A stretch of 45,928 bases of DNA from Scedosporium boydii (Eukaryota > Ascomycota > Sordariomycetes > Microascales > Microascaceae): NCBI GenBank assembly GCA_002221725.1, contig NJFT01000284.1, positions 1 to 45,928 of the forward strand, read 5' to 3'. The position numbers were made by a program, and so were the translations under genes. The first letter of the stretch is position 1. The number at the start of each line of letters is the position of its first letter. Under the pieces are notes generated by a model, which saw only the letters and a program-made list of their open reading frames with translations, was not told where the DNA came from and made no database searches. This document shows positions 33,801 to 43,039 of this stretch, in pieces.

Positions 33801-34441
33801 TTCTTGCTGTATCCCTCAACACCCAGACGACACCGTTCTTCCCACTCATCGTACATCTCCTTGACCAATCGGCTGCCGGTCTCAAGCACTTCTATCGCGT
33901 GCGTGTCTTCCGAGGCGAACTGATTCACAAACTCCGCGAAATTGCAGTATCTGATCTTAGGAATCATTTTCGTCTGTGGCTTAGACGGTTCTGCTGTATC
34001 GTCGTTGGACTTCGTGGGCGATGGTCGTTCCTGTGCCTGACCACTACTCTTAGAGCCACCTCCGCCGGCATTTTGCACGCGATTTTCGAGATTGCCGATC
34101 AGTCGTTCGAGCCGTAGCCAGCAGTTTGCGCAACGAGCGGCGGCCTCTGTGGTTGCACAGACGTAATCTGCCTTATCGGGGTCGGAAAGGGGACTGTCGG
34201 AACTCTCCCGCGATAATACTTGCTCCTCGGTAGCTGTTGATGCGGCGTCGACGTCGGCTGTATCGAGTGGTGTAAGGAGCTGGCTACGAGCTCGGGGAGG
34301 AGAGGAATTTGTGTCAGTCGGGGGACTCCGGGCCTCCGACTCAGGCGGTTCAGGAGAGGCTTCAGAATCGAGGCCCTTGTCCGCTAGATTTACTAGCGAT
34401 ATGGGAGCTCCCTGATCCATCTCCACCGAAGTAGATGCCAT
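30878..34441 (-). CDS. Large AAA+ ATPase with DUF7025-like N-terminal domain
   Basis: An unbroken frame of 1187 codons. The N-terminal ~170 residues are disordered (Ser/Pro/Glu). A coiled region with IRYCNFAEFVNQFASED follows. The DUF7025-type domain (about 290-480) contains IRYQDLWYLFRPGELIYVP. The AAA+ module has Walker A GPPGVGKT (about 709-716), Walker B CVLLLDEADVF (about 760-770) and sensor-1 LFLTTNRVG (about 820), followed by SRIHLILHY. The tail is Pro/Ser/His-rich. All catalytic ATPase residues are present. Such proteins are common in filamentous fungi; the partner and substrate are not known. Between NGLVS and VFLRVLEYY there is an extra 20-residue stretch that looks like an unspliced 60-nt intron lacking a GT donor (32023-32082). 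The last ~60 residues, after a Lys run from a poly-A/T tract, may not be true coding sequence, so the C-terminus is uncertain. It is divergent from the STAND-like gene. Confidence 0.8.
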   Translation of the reverse strand: MASTSVEMDQGAPISLVNLADKGLDSEASPEPPESEARSPPTDTNSSPPRARSQLLTPLDTADVDAASTATEEQVLSRESSDSPLSDPDKADYVCATTEAAARCANCWLRLERLIGNLENRVQNAGGGGSKSSGQAQERPSPTKSNDDTAEPSKPQTKMIPKIRYCNFAEFVNQFASEDTHAIEVLETGSRLVKEMYDEWEERCRLGVEGYSKKDDDEKPSSRRYSANSTETWIHGVRIQSPKLMEIFDKVTDYQWGTKPHTFLRPFRYFIHFHEKLKAKLEWMEEHIKSPDSTENTATDSKETKGEEDVFRSESALEEFRCYIKFAETKIVPSYYAFEDADVGASRKIRYQDLWYLFRPGELIYVPRNTLVNSNHTGGALDQAANNSSAKGHGATTLQQVWRLIYTQPTHGWVYLTEEFDDEDYFRASCYYLDYDGSAYAGVIYPFDIPYFKDMKDIRELPFYPIRFAEDWKLCLAEGRRWGAKFTECIDTKHLWYTGWSVTTHPVGSQIGQPVRKPYHIEGDVIIDFQETFNHCPEWKKIFADQQPMAVSSGGFYATMAGNHAIITWSDVHRTKQISSFPETVVREDNIETIEHDIFLSKSCFLTRKSQALKPIPTGDDFALLPRRLFSYAIRDRMFVPINVYHLAPIERQADAFDKLELRPEHKRYVEALTRTHFRKNELDAHGELRTQDLIRGKGKGVVFLLHGPPGVGKTATAEAIAQKFNKPLFPITCGDLGFSPQDVEWKLTEVFRLAHLWDCVLLLDEADVFLSARNANNVKRNGLVSGRSMLGRNARSYMLTSIRRLVFLRVLEYYNGVLFLTTNRVGKLDAAVTSRIHLILHYKRLKGPQILNIFKLNIERLEQIEQQHHEMFKEPKLFILKEEILRFAEEHYHESERSESRQRWNGRQIRNAFLIATSLARCEVEKQGPGFQPQLRASHFREVEMMTREFDSFRRRLNMGDDAQAARRRGERDDSWDEAEDLDDNPVAPPLNHSRSYQSPLGSRTGGSLHAAYQPSPRGLSPHSTSTRVQLSGTSPSAPTHRASEYSHGGYPMTPPMRSQDSYQRSPRESHFTPYSGAPQSSSYREHHNPPMERQTAMPITDPPELHPRDIPVFSTPDRTCPEVVAEVLEVWIRLRKKKKKRFSGIGNLSLISPFALLFCCFSYFKRVCNYESFPFSTSQDLRIIV
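32023..32082 (-). other. 60-nt intron-like insert with missing donor in AAA+ gene
   Basis: On the minus strand this stretch ends CTTAG and has GCTAAC about 20 nt before that end, as an intron would. At the expected donor the bases are GG, not GT. Removing it exactly restores the family reading NGLVSVFLRVLEYY, and retaining it adds 20 residues without a stop. The nearest real GT upstream would shift the frame. Confidence 0.6.
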
Positions 34442-34926
34442 TTTATCGGGCTAACGAACTAAGTGTCTCTGTGAGCAAAGGCGCGGAACGAGAGCGAGGA
34501 ACAGAAAATGCGCCGCAGAAAATTGATGGAAAGGGGGAAAGATCAGAGCAACCATGAACAGGGAGGGAAAGAAAGCCAATGGAGCATCCCAAAAATATAA
34601 CGCTTCCCGTCTCCAAGCCACAATCCCAAGGATGTCCAGCTTGCAAACGAGCCAACGGGAAGAGAGAAAGCTACACACTCAGATGCATTGCTGGCAAGGC
34701 TGTGGAGCGGGGTAGATGTGGTCTGTCGAGTGTCCAAGTCTCCTTTCGTTTCATCGAAGTAAGCCCGCATCAGCGGATTGTACGTGTTCTCGTGTTCTCG
34801 CTATCTATCTCTCGTCCTTGCTTTCACCTGTTTCCTTGCCATCTCTTCCTCCTTCGCCATACCGATTTACCTATAAGTCTAGTAGCTTGTTATCGGGTTC
34901 CACGTCCGGAGAATAAGCATGCCGCT
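34442..34926. promoter_or_regulatory. Divergent promoter between AAA+ and STAND-like genes
   Basis: The AAA+ gene starts at 34441 (minus) and the next gene at 34927 (plus). The intervening frames on both strands are short and unremarkable. No specific site was identified. Confidence 0.45.
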
Positions 34927-37150
34927 ATGCCTCTACCGTGGGTATCACAGCAGAAGAGGGAGTTTCTCCCCTCATCTCTTACGAAAATACTGCGGGATGA
35001 CCGCGAAATAGCCACGTTCGACTATTGGAAAGAAACAGAAGGGAAGAAAAGACTGCCTGCACTTGGCTTGGAGGAGACCAAGGCTGAATTTGACAAGAAG
35101 ACATGCCAATATGTTGAAGTTAAGCCGCACCAGTAGGTAACAGATACCATTTAACTCCTCCTCTTTAAAATGAGAAGAACAATATTCTGATAAGAGGGAA
35201 TGGCTTTATTTGGCACTAGTGACCTCGAGGAGATCTTGAATAGTTGGGAAACCATCGAGCCCGGTATGGAGCCTCAGTCATGCTGCTGGGAAGATGTCAT
35301 GGCCGCCATCGAGACAGCCAAAGAAGCATACGCAATGAAAGCAACAAATAAGGGACGAGTTGTGCTGCGCAACATGGCGACTATCAAGACGCTCCAGGCT
35401 CTCTCCCAAGTCGTACCTGAGCAGGACGGCCTCAGTGTTTTGAGAGGGGGGCTCACTCTTGTGTTTAAGGTATTGTTTCGGAAATGGTTCCCGGGGCCTT
35501 TAATCAATTTACTCCTGGAGCTAACAGATTAAACCCGATATTAACAGCTTATCCAACGTCGAATCGAAAACCAAGGAAGGATCCTCAAAACGCTGGGGGA
35601 TATCCCCTTCATCTTTGAGCGAGCGTGCAATGATCTCTCGTCTTTCGGGGCGGACGAACTCCTCGTCACGCGAATCAAAGACCTTTACAGCGTGTTAGTG
35701 CAGCAGGTTGCCGTTTTGCTGAGGATCTTACTCCGCAAGCAGAAGGGTTCAGGTTCGTTTCTCTCCCTCGTAGTTATAAGAACATTGCATTGAGAGTTCA
35801 ATCGTAGGCCTGCGCAAACTCATGCATCAGCACCCAGAGCAAGAGGCCGTCGTGATAAACGAAGCCCTCGAGTTGATCGACAAAGCATGCAATGCCGTGG
35901 AAACCCGCACAAGGCATCTCCGAGACCAAAGGAGCTCGCAAATACAAGACACTGTCGTCGAAACAGGAGAAGCCATAAAGGGCATCGAGCGCAAGTTCGG
36001 CGAAGGCAGCGAACACCTCAAAGTCCTTGGCGACAGATTTGAGGCGATGGAGAGGAGAATGATCAATATCGAAGCGAGAGTCCATACATATCGTATTGAG
36101 GAGGCCCTCTCTTTGAACACGAATATGTTCTATTTGTTTGCTCAAAATATTCTACAAGCGCAGCATATACCGAGACAGATCACCGGTTCCAGTCTCTCGT
36201 ACTACGACCAGGCTCTACCACCATCGCCAGGTTACTCTCAATCCCCTCAGCTCATTGTCCCCTATCTCCATGTCGAAGTCAGCATAGAGCAGATTTTTGA
36301 TATTATCAACATCGATCCGGTCATACGGGGCCATAATACATCAACGGCAATTTCCCATTTCCCAAATATTGACCATGTCGCGGATGACATGGAACATGTT
36401 CTACGCCAAAGCGGCGACCTACAAGAGTCCGCTCTTCGTCGCACAAACTGGCTCTTCGCCACTGACAGGTTCAAAGCATGGCTTCGGTCCAACACAGAAC
36501 AAGATCGCGGCCCACAATCCGACCTGGTTCTCGTTAATGGTCAATGTGACGAGGACTTTAACAACTCAGTTTCAGCCCTGTCCGTCTTCTGCGCGGCGCT
36601 GATATCGATGGTGATCAGAAGGAGGGATCATACGGGAAGGGAAGTCGTTCTGAATCTGCACTACTTCTGCGGCCTACATGCCAACCCGAGAGATCCACTA
36701 AGCGGCCCTCGGGGAATGCTTCGCAGTCTTATCGCTCAGCTATGTATGCACTTGGCTCGCTGGGGCATTGAGACGCAGCTCGTCGACCAAAATTGTGTCC
36801 GCGATGCGGGCGAGATGAGCGGTTATGACCCGATCGCCCTCTGTGCGTTGCTTGGCCAACTCCTAGGGAGCGTGCCAGCGGGAATGACAGTATTTATTAT
36901 CCTTGACAACGTCTCTCACTTTGAGTCGACCGCATTCGGGTGGTTGGATGACATGCTGGTCGTGTCTTCGCAGCTCAGGGGGATCGGGAAATGGTTGGGC
37001 TCGTCAGGGGCACAGGTGAGGACAGTGATGACGTGCGCCATGAGGAGTACTTCTCTCGATAGGTACCTCCATCCTGATGACATTATCTCTCTGGAGGCAG
37101 AGAACGAATGCGAGTGGTTGATGGACGTCGATGATGTGCAAGACTTTTGA
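34927..37150 (+). CDS. DUF7708-like / STAND-like protein without a Walker A motif
   Basis: Preferred model: four exons, 34927-35132, 35220-35469, 35548-35752 and 35808-37150 (667 aa). Introns of 87, 78 and 55 bp keep the frame. A shorter alternative starts at ATG 35200, dropping exon 1. The N-terminal helical part (CCWEDVMAAIETAKEAYAMK, then VLRGGLTLVFK|LIQRR, GDIPFIFERACNDL) resembles the DUF7708 region that precedes NACHT-type modules in fungi. A helical coiled segment follows, around residues 225-290. The C-terminal half has NACHT/P-loop-like surroundings: DLVLVNGQCDED near residue 458 where the P-loop would lie, LHYFCGLHANPRDPLSGPRGMLRSLIAQL, and a Walker B-like VFIILDNVSHFE near 581. The GKT/GKS of Walker A is absent, so it is probably a non-hydrolysing relative. 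Function is unknown; regulatory or recognition roles are inference from family type. Confidence 0.62.
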
Positions 37151-37677
37151 AGATACAGGAATGATGCTGGTACATCACTGCCAACATTTCGATCCCTGAT
37201 TCCCATCCTCGCTTCTTTCGGCAGTGAGCGATCGCAGTCTCGCACGTCTCATCCTGAGGATAATATTAGCTGTGGCAGGAATAATTGTTTCGATGTACAT
37301 ATCCCCTTTCTGAAGACTGAAGTGTGTGGAGCTGCGAGTTAATAGTGATTTCAAGCTGTCCATCTTCCAGTTTTAATCCGCCCATATAGTGCCCCTAATA
37401 CTAGCTATGGTAAAATTTGAGAAATCAATAGAATGAAACCGTAATTTCCCATCGTAAACCCACCATTTCGGCTTTGGCGGCACAGACTCTTGTCGCGCTT
37501 CCTCTGCAGCGCGGGAGCGCGTTAAACTCTCCAGGGTTAACTCAAGACTTGGCCAAACTCAAAAGATGCTAGACTGTGTTGGTACCTCCTCCGAACCACA
37601 TCCTTTCATGGAAATCGTAAATACGATTAATGTCCTTCTTTGCATCATGCATCAACCGGAGATTCTAGCCGGCTTTT
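37151..37677. other. Convergent intergenic region
   Basis: This is the space between the stop codons of the STAND-like gene (plus) and the membrane-protein gene (minus). I see no gene in it. Confidence 0.5.
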
Positions 37678-38730
37678 CTAACTCCCACAACTATCAGGCT
37701 CGCATAACACGGCCACAGGGGCCGATTTCACCATCCATAGAATCCACACATAGAGTACCAACTCCCCAAGCGCCTGGAAATGCCGAGATTCAAGGTCAAA
37801 CCTGCTTCCGAGGAAACCAGAGAAGATGTCAGCCTTAGCAACGAGCCAAGATACCATATGCACTCCCAATATCAGCAACGACGCGTTCTGCATGACCATT
37901 GCGAACCGGCACAGGCCGAGCAATACCATCAGACCAAGAATCGCGTGGGCCGACACGACCATGACAACAAACCCCCTCAAGGTCATCCATCCGCCACCGT
38001 ATTTAAACAGCAGCGCTGAGATCTGTACGTGCTGGCCTACAGCGTGAAGGCACGCGAAGAAGACCGACCACATACTCTGGCGGTCCACAATGGGTTTGTA
38101 TACCATCCGATCCAGGCCAGTGCCATTACACATGTCATGGCCGTCGGCCTGCCAACCATAGCTCCTGGAGAAAGCCGAGAATGCAATGATCAGAAGCGAC
38201 AAAGCGGTACAGTTTAAAATCAGGCTTAGTTCTTTGACGTGGAGTACCTTGCCAACGGCTAGCAATCGCGGAGACCGCAGCTGGGCTCCGAGTCCTTGCA
38301 TCGCTTGCATCCCTTGCCCAAGCAATCGAGCGACGCCGAATTGAGACGCGATCCATACAAGTATGAAAAATGGAATAAACCAGGCCGACCTAGCAGGAAC
38401 GGCATTGCTGGTACCAGGCCGTTTTGTAGAGGAAGAATGGTCATGACCCTCGTCTTTACTCCTCGTGACAAGGAACGCTGGGATGAGAAGTAGGCTGAGA
38501 CAAAGCAAGATGGTGCCAAGGACGGAAAGCACACTCTTAAGGCTCCACTGGCCGCTGGCGTTGGGGCGGGAGTGTGCTTGTTCTCTCGGGGACGATGCCG
38601 GATGATTTTTCCAATGTGTTTGATCTTGTTCTTGTAATATCGGCAGGGTGGTTGCGGTTGTCTTGACTGTCGTCGTCTTCTCGGCGGTGGGGGCCAGCCT
38701 GGTAGGGGCGGCAATGGAAGATTGATCCAT
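37678..38730 (-). CDS. Putative seven-span membrane protein, unknown function
   Basis: A 350-codon single exon starting at the ATG at 38730. A longer frame to 38877 adds 49 residues that look like leader sequence. The first ~70 residues are Thr/Ser/Pro-rich and probably cytosolic or luminal. They are followed by about seven hydrophobic stretches: VLGTILLCLSLLLIPAFLV, WFIPFFILVWIASQFGVA, LILNCTALSLLIIAFSAF, MWSVFFACLHAVG, VVMVVSAHAILGLMVLLGL, LLILGVHMVSWLV and VLYVWILWMV. No domain is recognised. Conserved-looking charged or aromatic residues between spans suggest a real membrane protein rather than a shadow frame. It could be a fungal orphan receptor-like or transport-like protein; neither can be supported further. 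It is divergent from the small secreted-protein gene. Confidence 0.6.
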   Translation of the reverse strand: MDQSSIAAPTRLAPTAEKTTTVKTTATTLPILQEQDQTHWKNHPASSPREQAHSRPNASGQWSLKSVLSVLGTILLCLSLLLIPAFLVTRSKDEGHDHSSSTKRPGTSNAVPARSAWFIPFFILVWIASQFGVARLLGQGMQAMQGLGAQLRSPRLLAVGKVLHVKELSLILNCTALSLLIIAFSAFSRSYGWQADGHDMCNGTGLDRMVYKPIVDRQSMWSVFFACLHAVGQHVQISALLFKYGGGWMTLRGFVVMVVSAHAILGLMVLLGLCRFAMVMQNASLLILGVHMVSWLVAKADIFSGFLGSRFDLESRHFQALGELVLYVWILWMVKSAPVAVLCEPDSCGS

Positions 38731-39903
38731 TGTGGGAGGCACTTTTCTTTGCGTAAAACAGAGAGAGACGAGTCGGTTTCTTATCATATGTGATGGAAGA
38801 AGTCGATGGCAAGGTATTGCGACGATGACGAGGCACGCGGCCATGTGGAAGCGGAAGCGGATACGGCAGGGTTTCAATAAATATCATAACCTGGTCAGTT
38901 TATTTGCCCAACTTCCTCGGACCAATATTCACCCGCCTTACCCGCCAAGGATAACAGCAGACAACCCCTGCTGGGATCCTCTTGATTGAGGCATATGGAT
39001 GCAACTCTGCAGACAAATCTGATCCATAACCCTCCTGCTTCAGCTGTATGAGCCTAGTCATGTTATAACATCCACTCGAAACTCGACTAGGACGACAGTC
39101 GCGGCGCACTATTATTTCTTTTAATTCACGAAGGCTGGATTTGACGACTCCGAAGTTGGCAGATTTGTGCAAACCAAGAATGGTAGCCTTCGATCCCGAA
39201 ATGCGGTGGCGCTCGTGAACCAGGTTCTATAGCAGCACATTAATAGTAAAAGTAACTGGTCTATATCGAGCTCGGTGGCGCTGGACCTGGTAAACTATCC
39301 TTGCCGAACTGTAGCGCCTCTAAGGGCATTATGGAAAAAGGCCGGGACCAAATAACAGAGTCGCATACTGAGAAAACAGTAGATACCTGTAAACAAATAT
39401 TGTCGTAGGCCCAAATGCCCACCCAGTTAGGTCGCAAACCGGACATGTCCGAGCCTCAAAGCATCTTCTGCTTTTATTCAGAAACAGTAACAGCGAGATG
39501 TCCTTAGGCACAAATAGCGTAATACATTAGCCAACTTATATGTTAAAGAGCTGAATTGACACGTCAGTTACGTGTGGATCATTCGTCCTCGGCATGCGAG
39601 AACCTTCAGTGTATGGCTCAACTTCGCCGTTCGCTGGCGAATGACCGAGCGTAGATTGATTAGTCGGGGGCCGTTCACAAACAGCCGACAGCCGGAAGAT
39701 CCCCTACAACAATAGGCAATTCGTTCTAGCAATTCGTTCCTGCAGCGCGTTCCGGTAGTGCTTTTGCTCATCGACCATATAACTCCTGGTCACATCCACC
39801 CTGAGAATTCTTCGTGGTGTTCCGTTGCGTATCGTATCGCTGTGTTAGCCATCGTTGAGTTCCCTCTCTCTGCTCGTCCGAAGACCTATAACGCCAGCCA
39901 CCT
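38731..39903. other. Intergenic region, divergent genes either side
   Basis: No recognised gene in 1.2 kb between the membrane-protein gene (minus) and the eight-cysteine gene (plus). Several short frames of about 60 codons occur on the minus strand without protein-like features. Confidence 0.45.
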
Positions 39904-40391
39904 ATGATAAAACAAATTCTCCAAGCCGTAGCCGCGTATGTGTTATCTCTCGCACATCTCGCCGCATCACAAAGCATCTTAGCGTTAGTCAAAAGAACTA
40001 AGCCCACTTCCCATTTCTGGTACTAGCCTCCTGTGTATCTGTCTAGTGGTTTCATCGAAGTATGCACCTGCGTCAATCCGGAGACCAGAACCAACTTTTC
40101 GGACCCTACTTGCCGCATGACCTCCGGCACCCACAGCGTCACCAAGCTGTACCCGGAGTGGGACCCTTACCCCCTGAACTTGGTTAGCAACGTCCATATC
40201 TCAGCTCCGAACTTCATGGGCAAGTCGTGACTAACCACGTCCTGTAGTGCGTATGCCCTACTCTCGGGAGCACGAATATTTGCAAGATCCGAGCCTTTAC
40301 GGACGAAAACTGCGCTGCAACCTTCGGCGAGGGCCACCAAGCCTTTTGCGCCTTGCAACCAGACCAGGAGATCTTGTACGTCCCGCTTTGA
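39904..40391 (+). CDS. Small secreted eight-cysteine protein (three exons)
   Basis: Predicted 119-aa protein from exons 39904-39983, 40047-40182 and 40248-40391. Introns are 63 and 65 bp, starting GTTAGT and GTTAGC and ending CTAG and GTAG; the second has a clear GACTAAC branch site. All joins keep frame and avoid several alternative stops. Residues 1-22 form a typical signal peptide (Lys at position 3, a hydrophobic core, Ala-Ala-Ser before the likely cut). The mature part has eight cysteines at 33, 35, 49, 73, 75, 84, 94 and 106, with two CxC pairs. The size, signal peptide and even cysteine number fit a disulphide-stabilised secreted protein such as a candidate effector or antimicrobial-type protein. 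No named family is recognised, so function is unknown. The exon-2 frame alone looks like an ordinary short ORF, which is why the gene is easily missed. Confidence 0.68.
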
Positions 40392-40879
40392 GACAGCAGG
40401 GTGCTGTTGAGCCGACAATCTAACTTTCTTTAGTGATTGCACTGCCCAGGAGAATTGGAACTGCGCGTGCTCTTGTAGGGTCCCGGAAGATAGGCCACCT
40501 ATTACGCTCCCAGATCAAAAGGTCAAGTTTCCCACAGTAGGCACTTGATAGAGAAATGATGGAGAATAATGCTGCGTGCGATTCTAGCATAGTATACGCA
40601 AGTTGACCTCTCGGGGAGGTGGTTAGGCCAGTAAAATCTCCCACAGGTACTGGCCCTCCTGAGTCCTGACTGAGCCCAAAAACGTTCACTTCCACCGTAT
40701 GACCTTCCTTAATTACATCGCCATGACTCTCAAATCGCGCATCCGCTTTCTCAATGTACCCACATGCCTAAACAGTGGTAGCAGCCCACCCTTTACACAT
40801 GCTAGAGAGTGACTAGCATATAGCGAATGTTTCCTTCTTCAACCACTCCTTGGCATTCTACACGCAGACTTCCCAATGT
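40392..40879. other. Convergent intergenic region
   Basis: It lies between the eight-cysteine gene (plus) and the F-box-like gene (minus). A 91-codon frame on the minus strand is not convincing. Nothing else is seen. Confidence 0.45.
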
Positions 40880-42283
40880 TCACCACCTGCACCTCCAACT
40901 CCTAATGCGCGGCATCGTGAAATTCGAATACTGGTTCGACTGGGGGCACGCCCATCTCGCCTCGCCATCGTCATCCACCAGTACGCCGCAGCTTTCATCC
41001 CATTGCTTTCGTATCATACCGAGATTCAGCTTAGGATTGGTGTCGCGAAGATTTCGAATTCGAAAAAGATCGCTCCAGTCAACTACACTAACAAAGTACT
41101 TCCACTCCTCGTCCCTTGGAGTCCTGCACCTCCCGAGAAAGTGGTACGTCGAGAGCTCCAATTTCCAGCCCCGGGAATCGTCGCCCGTTTGGAGCGAGAC
41201 TGCAAAGTCGGTGAAGCAGCAGGTGCAGGATCGAACTTCGTTTTCGAAATCGTGAAACTGCAAAACGGGATTCTTTCGTCTACTCGCAGCATGACTGTAG
41301 GCCTCCCAAAGCCCGGGGATATCAGCGGTGTAATTCTTACTCGAGCCGAGTTGAAGGTGTTGGCAGATCGGCAACCCGCATTCCCTAAGGATATGCTTGA
41401 ACTGCTCCGCGGAAACCCGAGGCGCCGATATGCTGTGGAATACGTTGAGGTAGAGGTCATCCTGGATGACTTTGACCTGGAGACGACGGTGAAACGTCCA
41501 GGGCTCCGCCTCATTTGCGGACTCGTATCCCGTACGTTTACGCATGCCTCTGGTGAAATGGACCTTGCAGGAAGATGCGTTGGGCAGGTCCTGGGGCCCT
41601 GTGTAAGGACCTCCTCGACGAGAACGCCGGGAAGCCCAACGAACCCTGCACCTCCTGGAAATGTAAGCCTCACGAGTGCTGCTCTGCTCTAGTTGAATCC
41701 CGTATCCCGGGCCATACAGATGCCGGTTCATTGCGAGATAGGCTTCCGCAAAGCACAGTTCTACTCGGTCTGTGAAGAGGCGCCGAGATTTCGCCCAAGC
41801 GTGCGACTGCGGTGGCTCCCACTGGTGAAGCGCCTTCAGTTTGGCGATCTCCAACATATTTCTCGTCATATTTCCATCATAACGCTCGTAGTAGTTTTCT
41901 CCCTCGACAAGATATTGCCGCAACTCCTTTACGGGGACGCTCATCAGAGGGCATTCGTGATGCTGCTGCACTCGCCATCCGCTACTCTGTTCGAAGAAGC
42001 ATAGCTTCTTACAGAAGAAACAAAAGAAGCGGCCTGGTATTTTCCTTTCCAATGGCTGGAACAATTCCATTGTCTCCGGGGCAGTGATAGAAGGAAGCTC
42101 AGACGATGGATAGAGCGCTGTGTAAAGGCTCCTACTTGAGAGGGCAAGGCAAACGCGAGAGAACTGGGGAAGGTGTTTATGGATAATAAACATTATATCC
42201 AGAGGCATCTGGGAAAGAAAGTCCCTTGGCCCTGTGGAATGCTCCATATCGAGGGGCGGCGAAGACGATGTCGCAGTATCCAT
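40880..42283 (-). CDS. F-box-like protein
   Basis: A 467-codon single-exon frame. Near the N-terminus (about residues 21-60) the text DFLSQMPLDIMFIIHKHLPQ followed by CLALSSRSLYTAL has the F-box pattern: Leu/Pro opening, hydrophobic helix, and the C-L-S-R motif. This indicates docking to Skp1 in an SCF ubiquitin ligase. The rest is a Cys/Trp/Arg-rich region typical of poorly conserved fungal F-box relatives, with FFCFFCKKLCFFE (a possible metal or disulphide cluster near residue 85) and a SCTCCFTDF segment. No WD40 or LRR array is seen, so the substrate is unknown. The ATG at 42283 is the first in frame. A large plus-strand frame over the same DNA (40850-41692) is its shadow. Confidence 0.7.
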   Translation of the reverse strand: MDTATSSSPPLDMEHSTGPRDFLSQMPLDIMFIIHKHLPQFSRVCLALSSRSLYTALYPSSELPSITAPETMELFQPLERKIPGRFFCFFCKKLCFFEQSSGWRVQQHHECPLMSVPVKELRQYLVEGENYYERYDGNMTRNMLEIAKLKALHQWEPPQSHAWAKSRRLFTDRVELCFAEAYLAMNRHLYGPGYGIQLEQSSTREAYISRRCRVRWASRRSRRGGPYTGPQDLPNASSCKVHFTRGMRKRTGYESANEAEPWTFHRRLQVKVIQDDLYLNVFHSISAPRVSAEQFKHILRECGLPICQHLQLGSSKNYTADIPGLWEAYSHAASRRKNPVLQFHDFENEVRSCTCCFTDFAVSLQTGDDSRGWKLELSTYHFLGRCRTPRDEEWKYFVSVVDWSDLFRIRNLRDTNPKLNLGMIRKQWDESCGVLVDDDGEARWACPQSNQYSNFTMPRIRSWRCRW

Positions 42284-43026
42284 CTTGCAAAGCGGCGGCT
42301 TGCTGGGAGATGTTGTCGTAATAAATGTACAGGCAATGCATTAAGATAACAGTTTGGGGCATTGGAATCGGAAAAGCCATCTTTAATCAAAGCCACCGAC
42401 ACTTTTTACACTTTGGAAACCAGCAGCGCCATCACGTGGAGGATCCCAACGCACTTTGGGAGCCTGATTGCTGCCTACGAAGTGTCTAGAACCAAGCATC
42501 AGCTAGCCCAAACTATGTAGGGCGAATAAAAAGGGAAACATCGGTTGGTGGTAGAACGACTGTAATTGTCAAGTCGGCAGAGTTTGCAACGCGTAAATTT
42601 CACTTGGGATTAACTTGGGCCCGTCTCTGCTGCAAGCAAACTATAAGATGTAACTTTGAGTATTTCTGGCTTCATTGAGGACGAATGGATGAAATCATTG
42701 AAGCGATGGTGATTTCACAATTGCAAACCGAATCTCCTGGCTAGTCTAGATGTCGTTTGTGCCAACCGAGCGGCATCATCACCGATTAGTGAATGTGCTA
42801 CATGAATCATGCCCATCAATATGGAGATGAGATGCTCGTGATCATCTCTTGCGAGAGCTCTAAAACCACGCATATCCTCCCGACCGGCCCATCCTCTCTT
42901 CATTCAATAATAACCCTTGTCCACTATATCATGGAACGGCGCCGATGATTCCCTCCTTGAACGTATCTTACATATATACCCTGTGCTTATGAGATATAAT
43001 TCTTTACTCTTATATATAGTTTAGAA
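42284..43026. other. Intergenic region, AT-rich at its right end
   Basis: No recognised gene. A 62-codon minus-strand frame (42715-42903) ends in Arg/Leu-rich text and may be a gene scrap, but it has no identifiable domain. The last 100 bp are AT-rich with repeated TATATA. Confidence 0.4.
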
Positions 43027-43039
43027 ATGTCTATCATCA

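Noticed and set aside
40850..41692. 280-codon frame on the plus strand
   Set aside because: It overlaps the F-box-like gene in antisense and shows no domain.
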